A stretch of 64,000 nt of DNA from Pristionchus mayeri (lineage: Eukaryota; Nematoda; Chromadorea; Rhabditida; Neodiplogasteridae): positions 4,030,001 to 4,094,000 of the forward strand of contig BTRK01000004.1 in assembly GCA_036245805.1 (NCBI GenBank), written 5' to 3'. A program made the translations under genes and the position numbers. Shown here piece after piece: positions 46,538-59,000 of this stretch (its first letter is position 1; each line of letters starts with the position of its first letter). The notes under the pieces were generated by a model. That model did not search any database and was not told where the DNA came from. It saw only the letters and a program-made list of their open reading frames with translations.

Positions 46538-47037
46538 NNNNNNNNNNNNNNNNNNNNNNNNNNNNNNNNNNNNNNNNNNNNNNNNNNNNNNNNNNNNNNN
46601 NNNNNNNNNNNNNNNNNNNNNNNNNNNNNNNNNNNNNNNNNNNNNNNNNNNNNNNNNNNNNNNNNNNNNNNNNNNNNNNNNNNNNNNNNNNNNNNNNNNN
46701 NNNNNNNNNNNNNNNNNNNNNNNNNNNNNNNNNNNNNNNNNNNNNNNNNNNNNNNNNNNNNNNNNNNNNNNNNNNNNNNNNNNNNNNNNNNNNNNNNNNN
46801 NNNNNNNNNNNNNNNNNNNNNNNNNNNNNNNNNNNNNNNNNNNNNNNNNNNNNNNNNNNNNNNNNNNNNNNNNNNNNNNNNNNNNNNNNNNNNNNNNNNN
46901 NNNNNNNNNNNNNNNNNNNNNNNNNNNNNNNNNNNNNNNNNNNNNNNNNNNNNNNNNNNNNNNNNNNNNNNNNNNNNNNNNNNNNNNNNNNNNNNNNNNN
47001 NNNNNNNNNNNNNNNNNNNNNNNNNNNNNNNNNNNNN
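46538..47037. other. Assembly gap, exactly 500 N
   Basis: Placeholder between satellite 2 (ending ATCCGTAC) and satellite 1 (starting GTGGGGTG). The true distance and adjacency are unknown. Confidence 0.99.
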
Positions 47038-50000
47038 GTGGGGTGTCTACTGATCTGGATGCTGTTACTTTTGGATCGTTGACGCACTTGGGGTGTCTAG
47101 TGATCTGGACGTAGATTGGGGTGCTGTTACTTTTGGATCGTTGGTGCACTTGGGGTGTCTACGGAACTGGAAGGGGATGGGGGGTGCAGTCACTTGTAGG
47201 TCGTTGACGCACTTGGGGTGTATAGTGATCTGGACGTAGGTGGGGTGCTGTCACTTGTAGGTCGTTGACGCACTTGGGGTGTCTACTGATCTGGATGGAA
47301 GGAGATGGGGGGGGGTGCAGTCACTTGTAGGTCGTTGACGCACTTGGGGTGTCTACTGATCTGGATGCTGTTACTTTTGGATCGTTGACGCACTTGGGGT
47401 GTCTACTGAACTGGAAGGGGATGGGGGGTGCAGTCACTTGTAGGTCGTTGACGCACTTGGGGTGTATAGTGATCTGGACGTAGGTGGGGTGCTGTCACTT
47501 GTAGGTCGTTGAAGCACTTGGGGTGTCTACTGATCTGGAAGGAGATGGGGGGTGCAGTCACTTGTAGGTCGTTGACGCACTTGGGGTGTCTACTGATCTG
47601 GAAGGAGATGGGGGGTGCAGTCACTTGTAGGTCGTTGACGCACTTGGGTTGTCTACTGATCTGGACGTAGATTGGGGTGCTGTTACTTTTGGATCGTTGG
47701 TGCACTTGAGGTGTCTACTGTTCTAGATGGAGATGGGTTGCTGCCACTTGTAGGTCGTTGACGCACTTGGGGTGTCTAGTGATCTGGACGTAGATTGGGG
47801 TGCTGTTACTTTTGGATCGTTGGTGCACTTGGGGTGTCTAGTGATCTGGACGTAGGTGGGGTGCTGTCACTTGTAGGTCGTTGAAGCACTTGGGGTGTCT
47901 ACTGATCTGGAAGGAGATGGGGGGTGCAGTCACTTGTAGGTCGTTGATGCACTTGGGGTGTCTAGTGATCTGGACTTAGGTGGGGTGCTGTCACTTGTAG
48001 GTCGTTGACGCACTTGGGGTGTCTACTGATCTGGATGGAAGGAGATGGGGGGGGGGGGGGGTGCAGTCACTTGTAGGTCGTTGACGCACTTGGGGTGTCT
48101 ACTGATCTGGATGCTGTTACTTTTGGATCGTTGACGCATTTGGGGTGTCTACTGAACTGGATGGAGATGGGGTGCTGCCACTTGTAGGTGGTTGACGCAC
48201 TTGGGGTGTCTACTGAACTGGAAGGGGATGGGGGGTGCAGTCACTTGTAGGTCGTTGAAGCACTTGAGGTGTCTACTGATCTGGAAGGAGATGGGGGGTG
48301 CAGTCACTTGTAGGTCGTTGACGCACTTGGGGTGTCTACTGATCTGGAAGGAGATGGGGGGTGCAGTCACATTTAGGTCGTTGACGCACTTGGGGTGTCT
48401 AGTGATCTGGACGTAGGTGGGGTGCTGTCACTTGTAGGTCGTTGACGCACTTGGGGTGTCTAGTGATCTGGACGTAGATTGGGGTGCTGTTACTTTTGGA
48501 TCGTTGGTGCACTTGGGGTGTCTAGTGATCTGGACGTAGGTGGGGTGCAGTCACTTGTAGGTCGTTGACGCACTTGGGGTGTCTACTGATCTGGACGTAG
48601 ATTGGGGTGCTGTTACTTTTGGATCGTTGGTGCACTTGGGGTGTCTAGTGATCTGGACGTAGGTGGGGTGCTGTCACTTGTAGGTCGTTGAAGCACTTGG
48701 GGTGTCTACTGATCTGGAAGGAGATGGGGGGTGCAGTCACTTGTAGGTCGTTGATGCACTTGGGGTGTCTAGTGATCTGGACTTAGGTGGGGTGCTGTCA
48801 CTTGTAGGTCGTTGACGCACTTGGGGTGTCTACTGATCTGGATGGAAGGAGATGGGGGGGGGGGTGCAGTCACTTGTAGGTCGTTGACGCACTTGGGGTG
48901 TCTACTGATCTGGATGCTGTTACTTTTGGATCGTTGACGCATTTGGGGTGTCTACTGAACTGGATGGAGATGGGGTGCTGCCACTTGTAGGTGGTTGACG
49001 CACTTGGGGTGTCTACTGAACTGGAAGGGGATGGGGGGTGCAGTCACTTGTAGGTCGTTGAAGCACTTGGGGTGTCTACTGATCTGGAAGGAGATGGGGG
49101 GTGCAGTCACTTGTAGGTCGTTGACGCACTTGGGGTGTCTACTGATCTGGAAGGAGATGGGGGGTGCAGTCACTTGTAGGTCGTTGACGCACTTGGGTTG
49201 TCTACTGATCTGGACGTAGATTGGGGTGCTGTTACTTTTGGATCGTTGGTGCACTTGAGGTGTCTACTGTTCTAGATGGAGATGGGTTGCTGCCACTTGT
49301 AGGTCGTTGACGCACTTGGGGTGTCTAGTGATCTGGACGTAGATTGGGGTGCTGTTACTTTTGGATCGTTGGTGCACTTGGGGTGTCTAGTGATCTGGAC
49401 GTAGGTGGGGTGCAGTCACTTGTAGGTCGTTGACGCACTTGGGGTGTCTACTGATCTGGACGTAGATTGGGGTGCTGTTACTTTTGGATCGTTGGTGCAC
49501 TTGGGGTGTCTAGTGATCTGGACGTAGGTGGGGTGCTGTCACTTGTAGGTCGTTGAAGCACTTGGGGTGTCTACTGATCTGGAAGGAGATGGGGGGTGCA
49601 GTCACTTGTAGGTCGTTGATGCACTTGGGGTGTCTAGTGATCTGGACGTAAGTGGGGTGCTGTCACTTGTAGGTCGTTGACGCACTTGGGGTGTCTACTG
49701 ATCTGGATGGAAGGAGATGGGGGGGGGGGGGGGGGTGCAGTCACTTGTAGGTCGTTGACGCACTTGGGGTGTCTACTGATCTGGATGCTGTTACTTTTGG
49801 ATCGTTGACGCATTTGGGGTGTCTACTGAACTGGATGGAGATGGGGTGCTGCCACTTGTAGGTGGTTGACGCACTTGGGGTGTCTACTGAACTGGAAGGG
49901 GATGGGGGGTGCAGTCACTTGTAGGTCGTTGACGCACTTGGGGTGTATAGTGATCTGGACGTAGGTGGGGTGCTGTCACTTGTAGGTCGTTGAAGCACTT

Positions 50001-53000
50001 GGGGTGTCTACTGATCTGGAAGGAGATGGGGGGTGCAGTCACTTGTAGGTCGTTGATGCACTTGGGGTGTCTAGTGATCTGGACGTAGGTGGGGTGCTGT
50101 CACTTGTAGGTCGTTGACGCACTTGGGGTGTCTACTGATCTGGATGGAAGGAGATGGGGGGGGTGCAGTCACTTGTAGGTCGTTGACGCACTTGGGGTGT
50201 CTACTGATCTGGATGCTGTTACTTTTGGATCGTTGACGCACTTGGGTGTCTAGTGATCTGGACGTAGATTGGGGTGCTGTTACTTTTGGATCGTTGGTGC
50301 ACTTGGGGTGTCTACGGAACTGGAAGGGGATGGGGGGTGCAGTCACTTGTAGGTCGTTGACGCACTTGGGGTGTATAGTGATCTGGACGTAGGTGGGGTG
50401 CTGTCACTTGTAGGTCGTTGACGCACTTGGGGTGTCTACTGATCTGGATGGAAGGAGATGGGGGGGGGGGTGCAGTCACTTGTAGGTCGTTGACGCACTT
50501 GGGGTGTCTACTGATCTGGATGCTGTTACTTTTGGATCGTTGACGCACTTGGGGTGTCTACTGAACTGGAAGGGGATGGGGGGTGCAGTCACTTGTAGGT
50601 CGTTGACGCACTTGGGGTGTATAGTGATCTGGACGTAGGTGGGGTGCTGTCACTTGTAGGTCGTTGAAGCACTTGGGGTGTCTACTGATCTGGAAGGAGA
50701 TGGGGGGTGCAGTCACTTGTAGGTCGTTGACGCACTTGGGGTGTCTACTGATCTGGAAGGAGATGGGGGGTGCAGTCACTTGTAGGTCGTTGACGCACTT
50801 GGGTTGTCTACTGATCTGGACGTAGATTGGGGTGCTGTTACTTTTGGATCGTTGGTGCACTTGAGGTGTCTACTGTTCTAGATGGAGATGGGTTGCTGCC
50901 ACTTGTAGGTCGTTGACGCACTTGGGGTGTCTAGTGATCTGGACGTAGATTGGGGTGCTGTTACTTTTGGATCGTTGGTGCACTTGGGGTGTCTAGTGAT
51001 CTGGACGTAGGTGGGGTGCAGTCACTTGTAGGTCGTTGACGCACTTGGGGTGTCTACTGATCTGGACGTAGATTGGGGTGCTGTTACTTTTGGATCGTTG
51101 GTGCACTTGGGGTGTCTAGTGATCTGGACGTAGGTGGGGTGCTGTCACTTGTAGGTCGTTGAAGCACTTGGGGTGTCTACTGATCTGGAAGGAGATGGGG
51201 GGTGCAGTCACTTGTAGGTCGTTGATGCACTTGGGGTGTCTAGTGATCTGGACGTAGGTGGGGTGCTGTCACTTGTAGGTCGTTGACGCACTTGGGGTGT
51301 CTACTGATCTGGATGGAAGGAGATGGGGGGGGGGGTGCAGTCACTTGTAGGTCGTTGACGCACTTGGGGTGTCTACTGATCTGGATGCTGTTACTTTTGG
51401 ATCGTTGACGCATTTGGGGTGTCTACTGAACTGGATGGAGATGGGGTGCTGCCACTTGTAGGTGGTTGACGCACTTGGGTGTCTACTGAACTGGAAGGGG
51501 ATGGGGGGGTGCAGTCACTTGTAGGTCGTTGACGCACTTGGGGTGTATAGTGATCTGGACGTAGGTGGGGTGCTGTTACTTTTGGATCGTTGGTGCACTT
51601 GAGGTGTCTACTGATCTAGATGGAGATGGGTTGCTGCCACTTGTAGGTCGTTGACGCACTTGGGGTGTCTAGTGATCTGGACGTAGATTGGGGTGCTGTT
51701 ACTTTTGGATCGTTGGTGCACTTGGGGTGTCTAGTGATCTGGACGTAGGTGGGGTGCAGTCACTTGTAGGTCGTTGACGCACTTGGGTTGTCTAGTGATC
51801 TGGACGTAGATTGGGGTGCTGTTACTTTTGGATCGTTGGTGCACTTGAGGTGTCTACTGATCTAGATGGAGATGGGTTGCTGCCACTTGTAGGTCGTTGA
51901 CGCACTTGGGGTGTCTAGTGATCTGGACGTAGGTGGGGTGCAGTCACTTGTAGGTCGTTGACGCACTTGGGTTGTCTAGTGATCTGGACGTAGATTGGGG
52001 TGCTGTTACTTTTGGATCGTTGGTGCACTTGGGGTGTCTAGTGATCTAGATGGAGATGGGGTGCTGCCACTTGTAGGTCGTTGACGCACTTGGGGTGTCT
52101 AGTGATCTGGACGTAGATTGGGGTGCTGTTACTTTTGGATCGTTGGTGCACTTGGGGTGTCTACGAAACTGGAAGGGGATGGGGGGTGCAGTCACTTGTA
52201 GGTCGTTGACGCACTTGGGGTGTCTAGTGATCTGGACGTAGGTGGGGTGCAGTCACATTTAGGTCGTTGACGCACTTGGGGTGTCTAGTGATCTGGACGT
52301 AGGTGGGGTGCTGTCACTTGTAGGTCGTTGAAGCACTTGGGGTGTCTACTGATCTGGAAGGAGATGGGGGGTGCAGTCACTTGTAGGTCGTTGACGCACT
52401 TGGGGTGTCTACTGATCTGGATGGAAGGAGATGGGGGGGGGGGTGCAGTCACTTGTAGGTCGTTGACGCACTTGGGGTGTCTACTGATCTGGAAGGAGAT
52501 GGGGGGTGCAGTCACTTGTAGGTCGTTGACGCACTTGGGTTGTCTACTGATCTGGACGTAGATTGGGGTGCTGTTACTTTTGGATCGTTGGTGCACTTGA
52601 GGTGTCTACTGTTCTAAATGGAGATGGGTTGCTGCCACTTGTAGGTCGTTGACGCACTTGGGGTGTCTAGTGATCTGGACGTAGATTGGGGTGCTGTTAC
52701 TTTTGGATCGTTGGTGCACTTGGGGTGTCTAGTGATCTGGACGTAGGTGGGGTGCAGTCACTTGTAGGTCGTTGACGCACTTGGGGTGTCTACTGATCTG
52801 GACGTAGATTGGGGTGCTGTTACTTTTGGATCGTTGGTGCACTTGGGGTGTCTAGTGATCTGGACGTAGGTGGGGTGCTGTCACTTGTAGGTCGTTGAAG
52901 CACTTGGGGTGTCTACTGATCTGGAAGGAGATGGGGGGTGCAGTCACTTGTAGGTCGTTGATGCACTTGGGGTGTCTAGTGATCTGGACGTAGGTGGGGT

Positions 53001-56000
53001 GCTGTCACTTGTAGGTCGTTGACGCACTTGGGGTGTCTACTGATCTGGATGGAAGGAGATGGGGGGGGGGGGGGTGCAGTCACTTGTAGGTCGTTGACGC
53101 ACTTGGGGTGTCTACTGATCTGGATGCTGTTACTTTTGGATCGTTGACGCATTTGGGGTGTCTACTGAACTGGATGGAGATGGGGTGCTGCCACTTGTAG
53201 GTGGTTGACTCACTTGGGGTGTCTACTGAACTGGAAGGGGATGGGGGGGTGCAGTCACTTGTAGGTCGTTGACGCACTTGGGGTGTATAGTGATCTGGAC
53301 GTAGGTGGGGTGCTGTTACTTTTGGATCGTTGGTGCACTTGAGGTGTCTACTGATCTAGATGGAGATGGGTTGCTGCCACTTGTAGGTCGTTGACGCACT
53401 TGGGGTGTCTAGTGATCTGGACGTAGATTGGGGTGCTGTTACTTTTGGATCGTTGGTGCACTTGGGGTGTCTAGTGATCTGGACGTAGGTGGGGTGCAGT
53501 CACTTGTAGGTCGTTGACGCACTTGGGTTGTCTAGTGATCTGGACGTAGATTGGGGTGCTGTTACTTTTGGATCGTTGGTGCACTTGAGGTGTCTACTGA
53601 TCTAGATGGAGATGGGTTGCTGCCACTTGTAGGTCGTTGACGCACTTGGGGTGTCTAGTGATCTGGACGTAGGTGGGGTGCAGTCACTTGTAGGTCGTTG
53701 ACGCACTTGGGTTGTCTAGTGATCTGGACGTAGATTGGGGTGCTGTTACTTTTGGATCGTTGGTGCACTTGGGGTGTCTAGTGATCTAGATGGAGATGGG
53801 GTGCTGCCACTTGTAGGTCGTTGACGCACTTGGGGTGTCTAGTGATCTGGACGTAGATTGGGGTGCTGTTACTTTTGGATCGTTGGTGCACTTGGGGTGT
53901 CTACGAAACTGGAAGGGGATGGGGGGTGCAGTCACTTGTAGGTCGTTGACGCACTTGGGGTGTCTAGTGATCTGGACGTAGGTGGGGTGCAGTCACATTT
54001 AGGTCGTTGACGCACTTGGGGTGTCTAGTGATCTGGACGTAGGTGGGGTGCTGTCACTTGTAGGTCGTTGAAGCACTTGGGGTGTCTACTGATCTGGAAG
54101 GAGATGGGGGGTGCAGTCACTTGTAGGTCGTTGACGCACTTGGGGTGTCTACTGATCTGGATGGAAGGAGATGGGGGGGGGGGGTGCAGTCACTTGTAGG
54201 TCGTTGACGCACTTGGGGTGTCTACTGATCTGGACGTAGATTGGGGTGCTGTTACTTTTGGATCGTTGGTGCACTTGGGGTGTCTAGTGATCTGGACGTA
54301 GGTGGGGTGCTGTCACTTGTAGGTCGTTGAAGCACTTGGGGTGTCTACTGATCTGGAAGGAGATGGGGGGTGCAGTCACTTGTAGGTCGTTGATGCACTT
54401 GGGGTGTCTAGTGATCTGGACGTAGGTGGGGTGCTGTCACTTGTAGGTCGTTGACGCACTTGGGGTGTCTACTGATCTGGATGGAAGGAGATGGGGGGGG
54501 GGGTGCAGTCACTTGTAGGTCGTTGACGCACTTGGGGTGTCTACTGATCTGGATGCTGTTACTTTTGGATCGTTGACGCATTTGGGGTGTCTACTGAACT
54601 GGATGGAGATGGGGTGCTGCCACTTGTAGGTGGTTGACGCACTTGGGGTGTCTACTGAACTGGAAGGGGATGGGGGGTGCAGTCACTTGTAGGTCGTTGA
54701 CGCACTTGGGGTGTCTAGTGATCTGGACGTAGATTGGGGTGCTGTTACTTTTGGATCGTTGGTGCACTTGGGGTGTCTAGTGATCTGGACGTAGGTGGGG
54801 TGCAGTCACTTGTAGGTCGTTGACGCACTTGGGGTGTCTACTGATCTGGACGTAGATTGGGGTGCTGTTACTTTTGGATCGTTGGTGCACTTGGGGTGTC
54901 TAGTGATCTGGACGTAGGTGGGGTGCTGTCACTTGTAGGTCGTTGAAGCACTTGGGGTGTCTACTGATCTGGAAGGAGATGGGGGGTGCAGTCACTTGTA
55001 GGTCGTTGATGCACTTGGGGTGTCTAGTGATCTGGACGTAGGTGGGGTGCTGTCACTTGTAGGTCGTTGACGCACTTGGGGTGTCTACTGATCTGGATGG
55101 AAGGAGATGGGGGGGGGGTGCAGTCACTTGTAGGTCGTTGACGCACTTGGGGTGTCTACTGATCTGGATGCTGTTACTTTTGGATCGTTGACGCATTTGG
55201 GGTGTCTACTGAACTGGATGGAGATGGGGTGCTGCCACTTGTAGGTGGTTGACGCACTTGGGGTGTCTACTGATCTGGAAGGAGATGGGGGGTGCAGTCA
55301 CTTGTAGGTCGTTGACGCACTTGGGGTGTCTACTGATCTGGATGCTGTTACTTTTGGATCGTTGACGCATTTGGGGTGTCTACTGAACTGGATGGAGATG
55401 GGGTGCTGCCACTTGTAGGTGGTTGACGCACTTGGGGTGTCTACTGAACTGGAAGGGGATGGGGGGGTGCAGTCACTTGTAGGTCGTTGACGCACTTGGG
55501 GTGTATAGTGATCTGGACGTAGGTGGGGTGCTGTTACTTTTGGATCGTTGGTGCACTTGAGGTGTCTACTGATCTAGATGGAGATGGGTTGCTGCCACTT
55601 GTAGGTCGTTGACGCACTTGGGGTGTCTAGTGATCTGGACGTAGATTGGGGTGCTGTTACTTTTGGATCGTTGGTGCACTTGGGGTGTCTAGTGATCTGG
55701 ACGTAGGTGGGGTGCAGTCACTTGTAGGTCGTTGACGCACTTGGGTTGTCTAGTGATCTGGACGTAGATTGGGGTGCTGTTACTTTTGGATCGTTGGTGC
55801 ACTTGAGGTGTCTACTGATCTAGATGGAGATGGGTTGCTGCCACTTGTAGGTCGTTGACGCACTTGGGGTGTCTAGTGATCTGGACGTAGGTGGGGTGCA
55901 GTCACTTGTAGGTCGTTGACGCACTTGGGTTGTCTAGTGATCTGGACGTAGATTGGGGTGCTGTTACTTTTGGATCGTTGGTGCACTTGGGGTGTCTAGT

Positions 56001-59000
56001 GATCTAGATGGAGATGGGGTGCTGCCACTTGTAGGTCGTTGACGCACTTGGGGTGTCTAGTGATCTGGACGTAGATTGGGGTGCTGTTACTTTTGGATCG
56101 TTGGTGCACTTGGGGTGTCTACGAAACTGGAAGGGGATGGGGGGTGCAGTCACTTGTAGGTCGTTGACGCACTTGGGGTGTCTAGTGATCTGGACGTAGG
56201 TGGGGTGCAGTCACATTTAGGTCGTTGACGCACTTGGGGTGTCTAGTGATCTGGACGTAGGTGGGGTGCTGTCACTTGTAGGTCGTTGAAGCACTTGGGG
56301 TGTCTACTGATCTGGATGCTGTTACTTTTGGATCGTTGACGCATTTGGGGTGTCTACTGAACTGGATGGAGATGGGGTGCTGCCACTTGTAGGTGGTTGA
56401 CGCACTTGGGGTGTCTACTGATCTGGAAGGAGATGGGGGGTGCAGTCACTTGTAGGTCGTTGACGCACTTGGGGTGTCTACTGATCTGGATGCTGTTACT
56501 TTTGGATCGTTGACGCATTTGGGGTGTCTACTGAACTGGATGGAGATGGGGTGCTGCCACTTGTAGGTGGTTGACGCACTTGGGGTGTCTACTGAACTGG
56601 AAGGGGATGGGGGGGTGCAGTCACTTGTAGGTCGTTGACGCACTTGGGGTGTATAGTGATCTGGACGTAGGTGGGGTGCTGTTACTTTTGGATCGTTGGT
56701 GCACTTGAGGTGTCTACTGATCTAGATGGAGATGGGTTGCTGCCACTTGTAGGTCGTTGACGCACTTGGGGTGTCTAGTGATCTGGACGTAGATTGGGGT
56801 GCTGTTACTTTTGGATCGTTGGTGCACTTGGGGTGTCTAGTGATCTGGACGTAGGTGGGGTGCAGTCACTTGTAGGTCGTTGACGCACTTGGGTTGTCTA
56901 GTGATCTGGACGTAGATTGGGGTGCTGTTACTTTTGGATCGTTGGTGCACTTGAGGTGTCTACTGATCTAGATGGAGATGGGTTGCTGCCACTTGTAGGT
57001 CGTTGACGCACTTGGGGTGTCTAGTGATCTGGACGTAGGTGGGGTGCAGTCACTTGTAGGTCGTTGACGCACTTGGGTTGTCTAGTGATCTGGACGTAGA
57101 TTGGGGTGCTGTTACTTTTGGATCGTTGGTGCACTTGGGGTGTCTAGTGATCTAGATGGAGATGGGGTGCTGCCACTTGTAGGTCGTTGACGCACTTGGG
57201 GTGTCTAGTGATCTGGACGTAGATTGGGGTGCTGTTACTTTTGGATCGTTGGTGCACTTGGGGTGTCTACGAAACTGGAAGGGGATGGGGGGTGCAGTCA
57301 CTTGTAGGTCGTTGACGCACTTGGGGTGTCTAGTGATCTGGACGTAGGTGGGGTGCAGTCACATTTAGGTCGTTGACGCACTTGGGGTGTCTAGTGATCT
57401 GGACGTAGGTGGGGTGCTGTCACTTGTAGGTCGTTGAAGCACTTGGGGTGTCTACTGATCTGGAAGGAGATGGGGGGTGCAGTCACTTGTAGGTCGTTGA
57501 CGCACTTGGGGTGTCTACTGATCTGGATGGAAGGAGATGGGGGGGGGGTGCAGTCACTTGTAGGTCGTTGACGCACTTGGGGTGTCTACTGATCTGGACG
57601 TAGATTGGGGTGCTGTTACTTTTGGATCGTTGGTGCACTTGGGGTGTCTAGTGATCTGGACGTAGGTGGGGTGCTGTCACTTGTAGGTCGTTGAAGCACT
57701 TGGGGTGTCTACTGATCTGGAAGGAGATGGGGGGTGCAGTCACTTGTAGGTCGTTGATGCACTTGGGGTGTCTAGTGATCTGGACGTAGGTGGGGTGCTG
57801 TCACTTGTAGGTCGTTGACGCACTTGGGGTGTCTACTGATCTGGATGGAAGGAGATGGGGGGGGGGGGTGCAGTCACTTGTAGGTCGTTGACGCACTTGG
57901 GGTGTCTACTGATCTGGATGCTGTTACTTTTGGATCGTTGACGCATTTGGGGTGTCTACTGAACTGGAAGGGGATGGGGGGTGCAGTCACTTGTAGGTCG
58001 TTGACGCACTTGGGGTGTATAGTGATCTGGACGTAGGTGGGGTGCTGTCACTTGTAGGTCGTTGAAGCACTTGGGGTGTCTACTGATCTGGAAGGAGATG
58101 GGGGGTGCAGTCACTTGTAGGTCGTTGACGCACTTGGGGTGTCTACTGATCTGGAAGGAGATGGGGGGTGCAGTCACTTGTAGGTCGTTGACGCACTTGG
58201 GTTGTCTACTGATCTGGACGTAGATTGGGGTGCTGTTACTTTTGGATCGTTGGTGCACTTGAGGTGTCTACTGTTCTAGATGGAGATGGGTTGCTGCCAC
58301 TTGTAGGTCGTTGACGCACTTGGGGTGTCTAGTGATCTGGAAGGAGATGGGGGGTGCAGTCACTTGTAGGTCGTTGAAGCACTTGGGGTGTCTACTGATC
58401 TGGAAGGAGATGGGGGGTGCAGTCACTTGTAGGTCGTTGACGCACTTGGGGTGTCTACTGATCTGGATGGAAGGAGATGGGGGGGGGGGGGGGTGCAGTC
58501 ACTTGTAGGTCGTTGACGCACTTGGGGTGTCTACTGATCTGGACGTAGATTGGGGTGCTGTTACTTTTGGATCGTTGGTGCACTTGGGGTGTCTAGTGAT
58601 CTGGACGTAGGTGGGGTGCTGTCACTTGTAGGTCGTTGAAGCACTTGGGGTGTCTACTGATCTGGAAGGAGATGGGGGGTGCAGTCACTTGTAGGTCGTT
58701 GATGCACTTGGGGTGTCTAGTGATCTGGACGTAGGTGGGGTGCTGTCACTTGTAGGTCGTTGACGCACTTGGGGTGTCTACTGATCTGGATGGAAGGAGA
58801 TGGGGGGGGGGTGCAGTCACTTGTAGGTCGTTGACGCACTTGGGGTGTCTACTGATCTGGATGCTGTTACTTTTGGATCGTTGACGCATTTGGGGTGTCT
58901 ACTGAACTGGATGGAGATGGGGTGCTGCCACTTGTAGGTGGTTGACGCACTTGGGGTGTCTACTGAACTGGAAGGGGATGGGGGGTGATCGTTGGTGCAC

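Noticed and set aside
44954..47149. 731-residue frame running from satellite 2 through the gap into satellite 1
   Set aside because: It is open only because 500 N contain no stop codon and both flanks are satellite.
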